DNA of 64,000 nucleotides from DATKWD01 sp963704815 (GTDB taxonomy: Bacteria > Actinomycetota > Acidimicrobiia > Acidimicrobiales > Salinilacustritrichaceae): positions 62,001 to 126,000 of the forward strand of contig CAVPHU010000003.1 of NCBI GenBank assembly GCA_963704815.1. Direction: 5' to 3'. Below are positions 16,289-28,731 of this stretch, in pieces. Every line of letters starts with the position of its first letter. Within the stretch, counting starts at the first letter, position 1. The notes beneath the pieces are model-generated. The model searched no databases. It was not told where the DNA came from and worked only from the letters and a program-made list of their open reading frames with translations. The position numbers were made by a program, and so were the translations under genes.

Positions 16289-16966
16289 CTACTCATAGAC
16301 ACCGCGGTTCTGGTCGCGGATGATCTCGCCACGATCGAGCTCGATGACCCGACGGCGCATCGTGTCGACGATGCCGCGATCGTGGGTGGCCATCAACACG
16401 GTCGTCCCGGTGCGGTTGATGCGATCGAGCAGCCGCATGATGCCGACCGACGTCGCGGGATCGAGGTTGCCGGTGGGCTCGTCGGCGAGCAGGATCAGCG
16501 GCCGGTTCACGAACGCACGCGCGATCGAGACCCGCTGCTGCTCGCCGCCACTCAGTTCGTGCGGGAAGCGCTCGTGCTTCTTGCCCAGACCGACGAGTTC
16601 GAGAATCGCGGGGACCTGGGTCTTGATCACGTGCTTCGGGCGACCGATGACCTCGAGCGCGAAGGCCACGTTCTCGTAGACCGTCTTGTTCGACAGCAGC
16701 TTGAAGTCCTGGAAGACCGAACCGATGTTGCGGCGGAGGTAGGGGACCTTCCACTTGTTCAGGGCCCCGATGTCCTTGCCGGCCACGAAGATCGATCCTT
16801 CTTCGGGCTGCTCCTCGTGGTTCACCAGCCTCAGGAACGTCGACTTCCCCGACCCCGACGCACCGACCAGAAAGACGAACTCGCCCTTCTGGACATCCGC
16901 GGACGCGTGGGCCAACGCGACGACATCGTTCTTGTAGCGCTTGGTGACGTTTTCGAGCTTGATCAT
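16289..16966 (-). CDS. ftsE: Cell division ATP-binding protein FtsE
   Basis: The ATPase of the FtsEX complex, 225 residues. Walker A GASGSGKST (35-43), the FtsE-typical FQDFKLL around the Q-loop, signature LSGGEQQRV (138-146) and Walker B LLADEPTGNLD are intact. It powers FtsX to gate cell-wall hydrolases. The intergenic space to prfB is 138 bp, long for this region, so it may carry its own promoter, although I see no clear -10/-35 pair there. Confidence 0.95.
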   Translation of the reverse strand: MIKLENVTKRYKNDVVALAHASADVQKGEFVFLVGASGSGKSTFLRLVNHEEQPEEGSIFVAGKDIGALNKWKVPYLRRNIGSVFQDFKLLSNKTVYENVAFALEVIGRPKHVIKTQVPAILELVGLGKKHERFPHELSGGEQQRVSIARAFVNRPLILLADEPTGNLDPATSVGIMRLLDRINRTGTTVLMATHDRGIVDTMRRRVIELDRGEIIRDQNRGVYE

Positions 16967-17104
16967 GAGTCCAGAGGGGGTACGACGGGAACGCAGCGCG
17001 AGGGTACTGGCGCCATCACGGTCGTTGGTGGCACTCCGTCACGTTACAGGCGGGTTACGAACGTTTCGGATCGCAACGTAGCGAATCTGCGGAAGGAAGC
17101 GGCG

Positions 17105-18211
17105 TCAGCCGGCCGATTCTCGCTGCCAACGGAGGTACGCCTCCATGAACTCGTCGAGGTCGCCGTCGAGCACCGCATCGACCTGCCCGACCTCGTGGTC
17201 GGTCCGGAGATCCTTGACCTGTTGGTAAGGATGGGTGACGTAGCTGCGGATCTGGCTGCCGAACCCCACCCGCTGGCGCTCGCCGCGGATGCCCTCGATC
17301 TCGGCCTCGCGCTCCTGGCGTTTCAGGTCGGCCAGACGGGCCTTGAGCATCTGCATGGCGCGGTCCTTGTTCTGGTGCTGGCTGCGTTCGTTCTGACAGC
17401 TGGTCACCACGCCGGTCGGGAGATGGGTGATGCGCACCGCCGAGTCGGTCACGTTGACGTGCTGCCCGCCCGCTCCCGACGAGCGGTAGGTGTCGATGCG
17501 CAGGTCCTTGTCGTCGACCTCGATCTCCTCGTCGTCCTCCTCGAACATCGGCACGGCCAGGAAGCTGGCGAACGCCGTCTGCCGCTTGCCCTGAGCATTG
17601 AAGGGCGAGATGCGGACCAGGCGGTGCACGCCGTTCTCGCTCTGGAGCAGGCCGTAGGCGTGGCGACCCTTCACGATGAACTGGGCCGACGAGATGCCGG
17701 CCTCGGTTCCCTCGGTCACCGACTCGAGTTCGACGTCGAACCCACGCTTCTCGCCCCACCGGATGAACATCCGCAGCAGGATGTTGGCCCAGTCCTGGGC
17801 ATCGGTGCCGCCCTCGCCCGAGTGGATGTCGCAGACGGCGTCGCGTTCGTCGTACTCGCCGGCGAAGAGCGATCGGAGCTCGACCCGGTGCAGGTCGGCC
17901 TCGATCGAGGCGATCGCCGCTTCGATCTCGGCCTCGAAGGACTCGTCGCCCTCCTCGCGCGCCAGTTCGTAGAGGGTCTCGGCGTCGGACACGCTGCTCT
18001 CGAGGCCGTCGTAGAGCTCGAGATCGTCGTTGACCGACGACAGCTCGCCGGTCACCTTTCGTGCGGCGTTCTGATCGTCCCAGAGATCGGGGCGCGAGGC
18101 CTCGGTCTCGAGTTGCGGCTTCCGGGCGCGTATCTCGTCGATCTTCAGGTAGCCCGCAGCCTCGTCCAGCCGCTTGTGGAGCCCTGCGAGAGCGTCGGAG
18201 AAGTCACGCAT
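17105..18211 (-). CDS. prfB: Peptide chain release factor 2
   Basis: RF2 releases polypeptides at UGA and UAA codons. The 368-residue protein carries the stop-codon-recognising SPF (202-204) and the catalytic GGQ (248-250) in SSGAGGQHVNVTDSAVR. The N-terminal coding region is open without an internal UGA, so the programmed +1 frameshift that autoregulates RF2 in E. coli is absent. The start lies 3 nt after the secA stop, so the two are almost certainly cotranscribed. UGA is by far the commonest stop in the window, which fits a strong need for RF2. Confidence 0.95.
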   Translation of the reverse strand: MRDFSDALAGLHKRLDEAAGYLKIDEIRARKPQLETEASRPDLWDDQNAARKVTGELSSVNDDLELYDGLESSVSDAETLYELAREEGDESFEAEIEAAIASIEADLHRVELRSLFAGEYDERDAVCDIHSGEGGTDAQDWANILLRMFIRWGEKRGFDVELESVTEGTEAGISSAQFIVKGRHAYGLLQSENGVHRLVRISPFNAQGKRQTAFASFLAVPMFEEDDEEIEVDDKDLRIDTYRSSGAGGQHVNVTDSAVRITHLPTGVVTSCQNERSQHQNKDRAMQMLKARLADLKRQEREAEIEGIRGERQRVGFGSQIRSYVTHPYQQVKDLRTDHEVGQVDAVLDGDLDEFMEAYLRWQRESAG

Positions 18212-18214
18212 CCC

Positions 18215-20959
<2,745 letters not shown>

Positions 20960-21006
20960 CAGTCCGCAACCCTATCTTTCGGGCCTCCCCCGACCACCTC
21001 GCCAGC

Positions 21007-21706
21007 TCACGCGCCGTCGAGGTCGATGAGCCTCTCCTTCACGGCGTACATGACCGCCTCGGTCCGGCTGTGGAGCTGCAGCTTCTCGAGGATGTTGCGG
21101 ACGTGGTTCTTGACCGTGTTCTCGCTGATGAACAGCTCGGCCGCGATCTGGCGGTTGCTCATGCCCCGGGCCACCAGCCCCAACACCTCGAGCTCGCGAT
21201 CGGTCAGGTGGGGCGACGAGGTCGCGCCTCGCGTCCGCGGCTCGATCGGCCAACACCCGGAACTCGGCGAGCAGCTTCGTCGCCATCGACGGGCTGATCA
21301 GGCTCTGCCCGGCGTGCACCGCTCGAACGGCCGCGGCCACTTCCTCGATCGAGACCTCCTTGAGGAGATAGCCGGCGGCTCCGACCTTCACGGCTTCGAA
21401 CAGATCGTTCGGATCCTCGCTCACCGTCAACATCACGACGTGCGACTCGGGGACCGCTGCCCGGATCTCCCTGGCCGCATCGATGCCCGACAGGTGCGGC
21501 ATGCGCACATCCATGAGAATCACGTCGGGGGTGCACTCGGCCGCGAGCGCCACCGCCTCGTTTCCGTCGCCCGCCTCGGCGATCACCTCGATCCCGTCCT
21601 CGAGCTCGAGCACCGTCCGGAGCCCGCGGCGAAACAGCTCGTGATCGTCGCAGACCATCACCGAGATGGTCGGAGGAGCCGCGGGCCGGACAGACGGTGT
21701 ACTCAT
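21007..21706 (-). CDS. NarL/LuxR-family response regulator, frameshifted between domains
   Basis: The receiver domain is intact: CDDHELFRRGL, phospho-acceptor Asp in DVILMDVRMPHLSG, and the later VVMLTVSEDPNDLFEAVK with GAAGYLLKE. After VLADRAADARRD the frame is lost. In the next frame the full LuxR helix-turn-helix follows: HLTDRELEVLGLVARGMSNR, then AELFISENTVKNHVRNIL and EKLQLHSRTEAVMYA, ending LIDLDGA at a TGA at 21009-21007. The change of frame lies about 21215-21235 and amounts to one extra base. It resembles DevR/NarL regulators. No sensor kinase is nearby. It precedes secA by 47 bp on the same strand. Confidence 0.8.
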
Positions 21707-21769
21707 CGGTTGACCAGCATCCTGTCACTCCAGATCGGGCGGCGACGACGGCACCGGTTCGGGGTGGGG

Positions 21770-22027
21770 CTAGCGGAGCCGATCGCAGACGAGGCGTCCG
21801 ACGAGCTTCTCCGCAAGGAGTTCGGCGCTCGGCATCTGGTCGCCGCTGAGGCGATCGCGGGCCATCTCGGCTCGATCGCGGCGCACGGCGGGCAGGTCGT
21901 TGACCCGGCTCACCATGTCGTCGGGCGGGGGTTCGGCGCGCGGGCCATCAGAGCTGACTTCCGGCCCCGGTTCGTCACGACCGAGGGCGGCCAGCGTCTT
22001 GATGACCTGGGTGTTGGTCACCTGCAT
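21770..22027 (-). CDS. Small FlgM-like protein (possible anti-sigma factor)
   Basis: An 85-residue protein starting MQVTNTQVIKTLAALG. The C-terminal half, RVNDLPAVRRDRAEMARDRL followed by PSAELLAEKLVGRLVCDRL, resembles the FlgM pattern of a charged R-x-E-x2-A segment, a short break and a final helix containing A-x-K-L. FlgM proteins bind a flagellar sigma factor until they are exported. No flagellar gene is in the window, so the resemblance is suggestive only. It overlaps the 3' end of comF by 53 bp. In mycobacteria the hpf gene occupies this position between comF and secA; this protein is not HPF. Confidence 0.4.
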   Translation of the reverse strand: MQVTNTQVIKTLAALGRDEPGPEVSSDGPRAEPPPDDMVSRVNDLPAVRRDRAEMARDRLSGDQMPSAELLAEKLVGRLVCDRLR

Positions 22028-22652
22028 TGGCGGGACCTTCGGCACGTTGGGACCCTGGCTTGAACGTTGTCCGGGCAATCGCAACGCACCACACCTGATC
22101 GGCCCCGACCGCGCGGAGCGCCCGCGCAGCGGCCGCCACGGTGGCACCGGTGGTGACCACGTCGTCGACCACCACGACCGAGCGCGGGACAAGGTCACGG
22201 CGGGCCCGGAAATGGGGCCCGAGCCAGCGGTCGTCGGCCGAACGGCCTGTCTGCGGTGCGCCTGGGGCCCGGACGAGCAGACGTTGGGGCCGGATGCCCA
22301 TCCGTCGCCCGAGGAGCCGCGCCAGCCGCTCGGCCTGGTCGAACCCACGCGCCCGGCGTCGTTCGGCAGAGGTGGGTGCCCAGGTCAGGGTCCACCCTCG
22401 CTCGAGGCTCTTGGCTGCGGTCAGTCGACTTGCGGCCTGGTCAGCAGCCCATCTCGCGGTGGCCCGACTGTTGCGGAACTTCATCGCATGGACCAGGGCG
22501 CGGCCCGCTTCGTCGTAGTCGCACAGGGCGATGAGGTGATCGACCCCGGGGGGCAGCGCCAGTGACGGAGGGAGTGCGAGTGCCGCTTCACAGCGACGAC
22601 ACGGCACCCGGCCGGGAGCGCCGCAGACCGGACAGTCGAGCGCGAACAACAT
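21975..22652 (-). CDS. comF: ComF-family phosphoribosyltransferase-like protein
   Basis: A 225-residue ComFC/GntX-type protein. It starts with a zinc finger CPVCGAPGRVPCRRC (7-21), then the segment YDEAGRALVHAMKFRNSR typical of ComF, RRRARGFDQAERLARLL, and the PRPP-binding-like loop SVVVVDDVVTTGATVAAAAR. The family acts in natural transformation or purine-related salvage; the exact role is not settled. TAGCGT (22665-22660) lies 7 nt before the ATG at 22652. It is first in a reverse-strand series leading to secA. The last about 20 residues overlap the next gene in another frame. Confidence 0.88.
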   Translation of the reverse strand: MLFALDCPVCGAPGRVPCRRCEAALALPPSLALPPGVDHLIALCDYDEAGRALVHAMKFRNSRATARWAADQAASRLTAAKSLERGWTLTWAPTSAERRRARGFDQAERLARLLGRRMGIRPQRLLVRAPGAPQTGRSADDRWLGPHFRARRDLVPRSVVVVDDVVTTGATVAAAARALRAVGADQVWCVAIARTTFKPGSQRAEGPANAGDQHPGHQDAGRPRS

Positions 22653-22784
22653 GGCGGCCACGCTAGAGACGACCCCTGACAGCAACGCTGCCGGCGAAGA
22701 TCGACGCGACGTGGCCACGGGCCCGGACGACCTTCGTAGGCTGCGGCCCGAGGGAGCCCTGCCTCCCGTCCGAGGAGAAGACCG

Positions 22785-23528
22785 ATGGCCACCACGATCA
22801 CCCGCAACCAGAAGCTCATCATCGGCGGAGTCGTTGCCGCGCTCGTCGTCCTGCTCGGTGTGCTGGTTCTCGGAGGCGACGACGACTCGGAGGTGACGAC
22901 CGACACGTCCACGTCGTCCACCACCTCGACCGTCGATCCCACGACGTCGACCACGGTCGACGACAACCCGTTCGACCCCACGACCGACCCGTCGCAGGTG
23001 GTCTTTCCCGCCATCGACAGCTCCCAGCGATTCGACTCGCCCGAGACGGTGGCCCAGGCGTTCCTGACCCAATACGCCGGCTTCACCGATCCGGTCGTCT
23101 CGGAGTTCCGGGAGGGCGACAGCCGATCGGGCGAGTTCGAGGTCACGCGCAACGGCAGCGGGCCGGTGTCCACCGTGCTGGTGCGGCAACTCGACGACGA
23201 CACGTGGGGCGTGATCGGTGCCGTGGCCGACGAGATCACTCCCGATCAGCCCGAGGACGACGCCACGGTGACGTCGCCGGTCGTCGTGACCGGAGTCGGG
23301 CTGGCCTTCGAGGGGACGATCAACGTCGACGTGCGCGAGCAGGGCCGGACCGACAGCATCGGCGAGGGGTTCGTGACTGCCGGCGGCACGCCGCCCGGCG
23401 GCCCCTACGACGGCTCGATCACCTTCACGACCCCGGCAACCGACACCGGCGCCGTCATGTATCGCGAGTTCAGCGCCGAGGACGGCACCACCTCGTGGGT
23501 GTCGGTGACGCGCGTGGCGTTCGGCTGA
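22785..23528 (+). CDS. Membrane-anchored Gmad2-like immunoglobulin-fold protein
   Basis: A 247-residue extracytoplasmic protein. A short cytoplasmic head is followed by one transmembrane helix (about 11-30, LIIGGVVAALVVLLGVLVLG), a Thr/Ser/Asp-rich linker (35-65), a beta-rich domain, and from about residue 150 a Gmad2-type domain: TVTSPVVVTGVGLAFEGTIN, then INVDVREQG and a final VMYREFS-type strand. Gmad2 domains accompany spore germination and lipoprotein-like surface proteins in Gram-positives. A GAGGAGA ribosome binding site precedes the ATG, and TAGGCT (22737-22742) is a plausible -10. Function is unknown, probably envelope-related. Confidence 0.7.
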   Translation: MATTITRNQKLIIGGVVAALVVLLGVLVLGGDDDSEVTTDTSTSSTTSTVDPTTSTTVDDNPFDPTTDPSQVVFPAIDSSQRFDSPETVAQAFLTQYAGFTDPVVSEFREGDSRSGEFEVTRNGSGPVSTVLVRQLDDDTWGVIGAVADEITPDQPEDDATVTSPVVVTGVGLAFEGTINVDVREQGRTDSIGEGFVTAGGTPPGGPYDGSITFTTPATDTGAVMYREFSAEDGTTSWVSVTRVAFG

Positions 23529-23570
23529 CCCCCGAGGCCGCCCGTCCGGGTTCACGGCTAGGGTCCGAGC

Positions 23571-26500
23571 GTGGTGGCCCTCGGCACCTTCGAGCCCGAT
23601 CCGGCGGGAGGCGACGAGGAGCTTCGCATCGCTCCGGTGATGACCGGCGGATCGAGCCTTGCCGTCTGGATGGGCGGCGCGACTGCCGAGCTGTACCGCG
23701 TGGTTCGAGCCCGCGACGAAGCCGAGACGCCCGACGCGGGCATGAGGCTGTACCGCGGGCTCCTGGAGCTCACCCGTCGGACCGCCCGAGTCGACGTGAT
23801 CACGGGTACCAGCGCCGGCGGGTTGAACGGTTCGCTGCTCGCGGCCGCCACCTATCTCGACCTCCCATCGGACGAGTTCGTCGGCATCGGCGACACGTGG
23901 CTCGAGGTCGGCGACATCGAGGAGCTCCTGTGGAAGAACAGCAAGGCCGATCCGCCTTCGCTGTTCCGGGGCGATGACTACTTCCAGGCCAAGGTGACCC
24001 AAACCGTCGAATCGTGGATCGCCGCGTGCGGCGAGCCCGAGCGGTCAGACCGGCTCGAGATCGATCTGGTGACCACGCTCACGACCTTCACGCCCGAGCC
24101 GCGGGGAAGGTTCGACGACTACGGCGAGGAGATCAACGAGGTCGACCACGCCCAGACCCTCTGGTTCAAACCCGAGCACTTCGGGGCCGCGCGGTGGGTG
24201 GAGCGACTGGCCATCGCCAGCCGGACCTCGGCCAGCCTGCCCGCCGTGTTCGAGCCCAGCTTCATCCCGACCAGCGATCTCGACGCCGAAGCCAGTGGGC
24301 GGCCCAGCTTCGAGGACAACGCCTCGTTCGAGAACAGTCGGTGGGCGGTCGACGGCGGAGTGGTGGTGAACCTCCCACTGACCGAAGCCCTGAACCGGAT
24401 CTTCGCTCGCTACGGAACCGGCGAGATCAAGCGGGTCGCCCTGTACGTGAGTCCGACGCCAGGCAAGTTCACCCGAGCGGATGCCGACCCTTTCGACGCC
24501 ATGCCCAGCATCCGGGACGCACTGGTCACCACGGTGCAGGCGCCGCGGGCCGAGGGCGTGGCGTCCGACCTCGCAGAGATCCACCGACACAACCTCGCCG
24601 TCCAACGGCAGGCCGAGAGTCGCGTCTATCTCGCACCACTGGTCGACGAACTCATGCAGCGAGGCGACCGGGTCGACACCTTGTTCAACCGGTACTGCGA
24701 CCACCGAGCCGAGGACTCCGTCGAGTTCATGCTGGGGAAGATCGCAGCCAGGCTGGGCCGGCTTCCGGTCAGCTACCACCGTCTCCAGCCGGCGCTCGCT
24801 GCGGCCCGCCGGGACCTCTTTCCGGCCACGATCGACAGCTTCTCCAGAAGCCCCGACGAGGCATGGGCATGGGGGATCGCTCCGGTCGAGCAGGCACTCT
24901 CTGCGGCCCTCCACCTGACGAGCCGCACCCTCTCGGAGCTCCCGATCTCGAGCCTCGACCGGGCCGACCGACGCAGCAGCAGAACGCTGTTGGTCCAGGC
25001 TCTGCTCCACAACACGCGCTTCAAGGTCGACGCGATCCGTGAGCGGGACGGAACCTTCTGGCGCGATCAGATGAAGTCGCTGAAGGAGTCCGTCGCTCAC
25101 GGCCTGATCGACGAGAAGACGTGGGCGGGCGATGCCTATGGAGGATGGCCAGGCCCGAGTCAGGTTCGCGCAGCTGCGATGGAAGACCTGCTCGACGCGC
25201 ACCGAGCGGTCGCAGCGGCCCTCGTGGAACTCGTCCCGGTGGTTGCGTCCTTGCCCGAGACAGCCAGGGTCCGCGCCGAGCTCGGAGCGCTGATCGGCTC
25301 GGACCTCACGCCCGAAGCGGTCTCCCGGCTCGACGAGCCGACCCCCAGCGATGTCGAGGCCACCCAACACCGCCTGTTGGCGCTCCACGTCGCCCAGACG
25401 TTGGTGCTGCCCCGCGTCCTGGATCGCGAGCAACACGTCACGCTGATGCAGCTCAGCTGGAACGCGAAGAACCGGATCGACGGCGAGCGATCGCCCGATG
25501 CCAAGCTGGCCGGGCCCGAGCTCGGCCGCCTCGGTGCGTTCATGAAGCCGTCGTGGCGAGCGAACGACTGGTTCTGGGGGCGGATGGACGCTGCCGATCG
25601 TCTCGTCCTCCTTCTCCTCGACCCGGAACGGCTGCGAAGGATCGGGGTGACCGCGCAGGATCTCGCCGCGAGCGAGTTCGGGAGCCTCATCGATCAGGAC
25701 GAAGCAGAAGCGGCGCTCGCTGCTGAGTCGTCAGCGAAGGCGATGCCCAGGTCAGCGGCCAAGATCGCCGAGAGGATCCAGGTCGACATCGCATCGACCG
25801 AACTCGTGCGGGTCGCCGACCAGGTCGTGGCTTCCGACAAGGCCGGCGGTGACGAATCCCGCGAGCATGGCGTGGGCCGAGGAGGTGCGGAACCTCGCCG
25901 GCACCACGAGCAGAGTCCCCGAGCACGAGGTCCCTCACTACCTGAAGGAGATGCGCATCGGGAGCGAGACCGTTCGGGACGAACTGGGCTCGAGCCTGTT
26001 CAACCGGGTCATCAGCCGCACGACGGCCGTCGCGGTGAACGCGCTCACCGGCGAGCACGCCAAGATCCCGGTGCTCCCGCGGGTGCTGCGACCCCTTCGA
26101 ACCCCGATCCATGCGAGCAACAGCCTCGTCACGTGGCTCACCCAGGCTTCTCCGTTGGGCCGAGCCGTGCTGGCCTTCGTCCTCGCCGTGTCGGCGGCCA
26201 TCGTCGCGTTGGCGATCGGCGGAGCAGACGTTCCTCCGGGCTCGCTGGCCATCGCCTTGGTGTTGCTCACCGGGTCGATGGTCGTTGCCCTGCTCAGGAT
26301 CGGCTTCGGTGCCGTCGCCGTCTCGATGCTGCTCCTCGCGGCCGTCGTGGGGCTGACCCTGACGGGCGAGGATCTCGAGTCGGTCGTCTACTCCGAGCCC
26401 GACACCGAGACGAGTGTGTCGCTCGACGCGAACAGCCGCCTCGAGATCCCGGCCGGCACCGTGATCGACATCACCGTGGAGGCCGGAGACGACCGCATCG

Positions 26501-26997
26501 ATCAGGACGTGGTCCTGGACGGCGACGCGTCGATCACCCTCCGAACCGGCGAGGCGGTCGCGGTGTCGGTCTCGGAGGGTCAGCCCTTCGTCGAGGCCTG
26601 GAAACGCTACGGCTTCACCAACCCCTTCGGGGCGCTCCGAGTGCTCGCACTGCTCGGCCTCCTCGCGCTGCTGGTCAAGGTCATCGAGTCGACGCCCGGA
26701 TCGTCGACGTGGCGCGACTTCTGGAAGCACCACCGAAACGCAGTCGGGGCCATCGCGCTCGCGTTGTTGCTCATCGTCCTCGGACCGGCTGTGAGCGACG
26801 CCGTGCTGACCGGCGCCCCTGGCTCCAACGGACTCAAGGACTGGTTCGTCGACCTGGCTGCTGACTTCGAGACCTACGGACTCGAAGTCCTGCTGGCCGC
26901 ATTCGTCGGTATCACGATGGCGCTGTCGCTCTTCACGCCTGCACTCAGCTGGTTCAGGGAGAAGCGAGCCAAACGTTCGGCGGGCACCAGCCAATAG
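23571..26997 (+). CDS. Large patatin-like phospholipase with C-terminal membrane domain (frameshifted)
   Basis: The N-terminal 330 residues form a patatin domain: a glycine loop PVMTGGSSLAVWMGGATAEL, nucleophile elbow GTSAG with S81, and the second catalytic residue in VDGGVVVN with D261. A long helical middle region of the patatin-related DUF3376 type follows. Near 25841-25848 the frame changes by one base; the continuation VTNPASMAWAEEVRNLAG leads into several transmembrane helices, an extracytoplasmic beta segment and a basic tail ending KRAKRSAGTSQ. Corrected length is about 1,140 residues. The GTG at 23571 has TAGGGT (23559-23564) 6 nt upstream. It probably hydrolyses membrane lipids. 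The disruption is likely a sequence error because both halves are well kept. Confidence 0.8.
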
Positions 26998-27006
26998 CCT
27001 GCGTCG

Positions 27007-27636
27007 GTGCTTCGACTCCGGCCTCGCATCGTCCGGTGCATCGTCGGACTCGTCCTCCTCGGGTTCGGACTCGCGCTGATGGTGGCCGCCGACCTGGGGT
27101 TGGCGCCGTGGGAGGTGTTCCATCAGGGCATCTCGGACCGAACCGGAGTGCCCATCGGAACGGTCGGGATCGTGGTCGGCCTGATCGTGCTGTTGGCCTG
27201 GATCCCCTTGGGCGAGCGGCCCGGGATCGGCACCGTGCTCAACGTCATCATCATCGGGCTCGTGATCGACGCCACGCTGCTTTGGCTCGAGACACCCGAC
27301 TCCCTTGCGCTGCGGATCGCATTCCTGGCTGCCGGGATCTTCCTCTGGGGTCCCGGTTCGGGCCTGTACATCGGCGTCCGACTGGGTCCTGGCCCTCGCG
27401 ACGGACTCATGACCAGCCTGGCCCATCGCTACGGGCGCGTCGGAACGATCCGATTCGGCATCGAGGCCGTCGTGCTGGTCGCCGGGGTGCTGCTCGGCGG
27501 CACCGCCGGCGCCGGCACGGTCATCTTCGTGTTGGCCATCGGCCCGCTGATGTCGATCTTCCTCCCGCGCTATGACCTCGGACCGATGCGGGACCCCGGC
27601 GATCAGAGCCCGGCCGTGCCATCCTCTGAGCCGTGA
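27007..27636 (+). CDS. YczE/YitT-type integral membrane protein
   Basis: A 209-residue protein made of about five to six hydrophobic helices with short loops. The N-terminus RCIVGLVLLGFGLALMVAA, the motif LGLAPWEVFHQGIS and the later GPGPRDGLMTSL are typical of the YczE/YyaS group of the YitT superfamily. Function is not known; transport or regulation of transport is assumed. The GTG at 27007 has TAGCCT (26995-27000) 6 nt upstream, the TAG also being the stop of the patatin gene. Its stop overlaps the start of the threonine aldolase gene (GTGA). Confidence 0.7.
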   Translation: MLRLRPRIVRCIVGLVLLGFGLALMVAADLGLAPWEVFHQGISDRTGVPIGTVGIVVGLIVLLAWIPLGERPGIGTVLNVIIIGLVIDATLLWLETPDSLALRIAFLAAGIFLWGPGSGLYIGVRLGPGPRDGLMTSLAHRYGRVGTIRFGIEAVVLVAGVLLGGTAGAGTVIFVLAIGPLMSIFLPRYDLGPMRDPGDQSPAVPSSEP

Positions 27637-28655
27637 CCCACCGCTCGATCAACCTCTACAGCGACACCCAGACCCGCCCCACCGATGCCATGCGGGCGGC
27701 GATGGCCGACGCCGAGGTGGGCGACGAGCAGCGTCAGCTCGATCCGACGGTGAACGAGCTCCAGGATCGGGTGGCCGATCTGCTGGGCCAGGAGTCCGCG
27801 GTGTTCCTGCCGACCGGCACGATGTGCAACCTGATCGCCATCGCGGTGCACACCACTCCCGGCGAATCGCTCTTGCTGGAAGATCTCGGCCACGTGTTGC
27901 GATCCGAGACGTCGGGGGCGGCGGCCGTCAACGGCTGCGTGATCGAGACGATCCCCGGCCAGCGCGGCCAGTTCACGCCCGACCAGGTCATGGCCGCCCA
28001 CAGCCACGGCAGTCGCTACGAGCCGCGCACCTCGCTGCTGTGCCTCGAGCAGACCCACAACTTCGCCGGCGGCACGGTCTGGCCCCACGATCAGTACGTC
28101 GCCGTCGCAGCCGCGGCGCACGGCTCTGGCATGGCGGTCCACACCGACGGGGCCCGGCTGATGAATGCCGTCGTCGCGTCGGGCGTCCGGGCGAGCGAGT
28201 GGGGATCCGAGGTCGACTCGATCTGGATCGACTTCACCAAGGGGCTCGGTGCCCCGATGGGAGCGGTGTTGGCAGGTCCGGCCGCGTTCATCGAGGAGGC
28301 CTGGCTCTACAAGCACCGGTTCGGCGGCGCCATGCGGCAGGCGGGCATCGCGGCCGCCGGTTGCATCCACGCCCTCGATCACCATGTCGAGCGCCTGGCC
28401 GACGATCACGACCATGCGAGCGCCCTCGCCGCCGGCCTCCGAGCGCAGGGCCACGAAGTGATCGAACCCGACACCAACATCGTCATCTTCGACGTCGGAC
28501 ACCTGGGCATGAGCAGCACCGACTACTGCCGGCGGGCCAACGAGGTCGGTGTCGAGATCGTGGCGCTCGGCGAGCGGGTGCGGGGCGTGACGCACCTCGA
28601 CGTCGACGCCGACGACATCAGCGAGGCATTGGCCCGCCTCGACGGACTCGCCTGA
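27633..28655 (+). CDS. Low-specificity L-threonine aldolase
   Basis: A PLP enzyme that splits threonine or allo-threonine to glycine and acetaldehyde. The 340-residue protein has the expected INLYSDTQTRPTDAMRAAM start, the PLP-phosphate contact area FLPTGTMCNL, GARLMNAVVASG with the Asp that contacts the pyridine ring just before it (HTDGARL), and the Schiff-base lysine in DFTKGLGAPMGAVL. The GTG at 27633 shares bases with the TGA of the upstream membrane protein, so translation is coupled. Beta-eliminating lyases of the same fold are possible alternatives. Confidence 0.9.
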   Translation: MTHRSINLYSDTQTRPTDAMRAAMADAEVGDEQRQLDPTVNELQDRVADLLGQESAVFLPTGTMCNLIAIAVHTTPGESLLLEDLGHVLRSETSGAAAVNGCVIETIPGQRGQFTPDQVMAAHSHGSRYEPRTSLLCLEQTHNFAGGTVWPHDQYVAVAAAAHGSGMAVHTDGARLMNAVVASGVRASEWGSEVDSIWIDFTKGLGAPMGAVLAGPAAFIEEAWLYKHRFGGAMRQAGIAAAGCIHALDHHVERLADDHDHASALAAGLRAQGHEVIEPDTNIVIFDVGHLGMSSTDYCRRANEVGVEIVALGERVRGVTHLDVDADDISEALARLDGLA

Positions 28656-28731
28656 TCAGCCGTCCAGTTGACGAGCAGATGGGCGCAGCGGGCATGATCG
28701 TTGCCTCCCGCAACGACCAGGAGCCGACCCG

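Noticed and set aside
17105..18211. Programmed frameshift in prfB
   Set aside because: The early coding region is open with no internal UGA at the usual place, so RF2 autoregulation of the E. coli type is absent.
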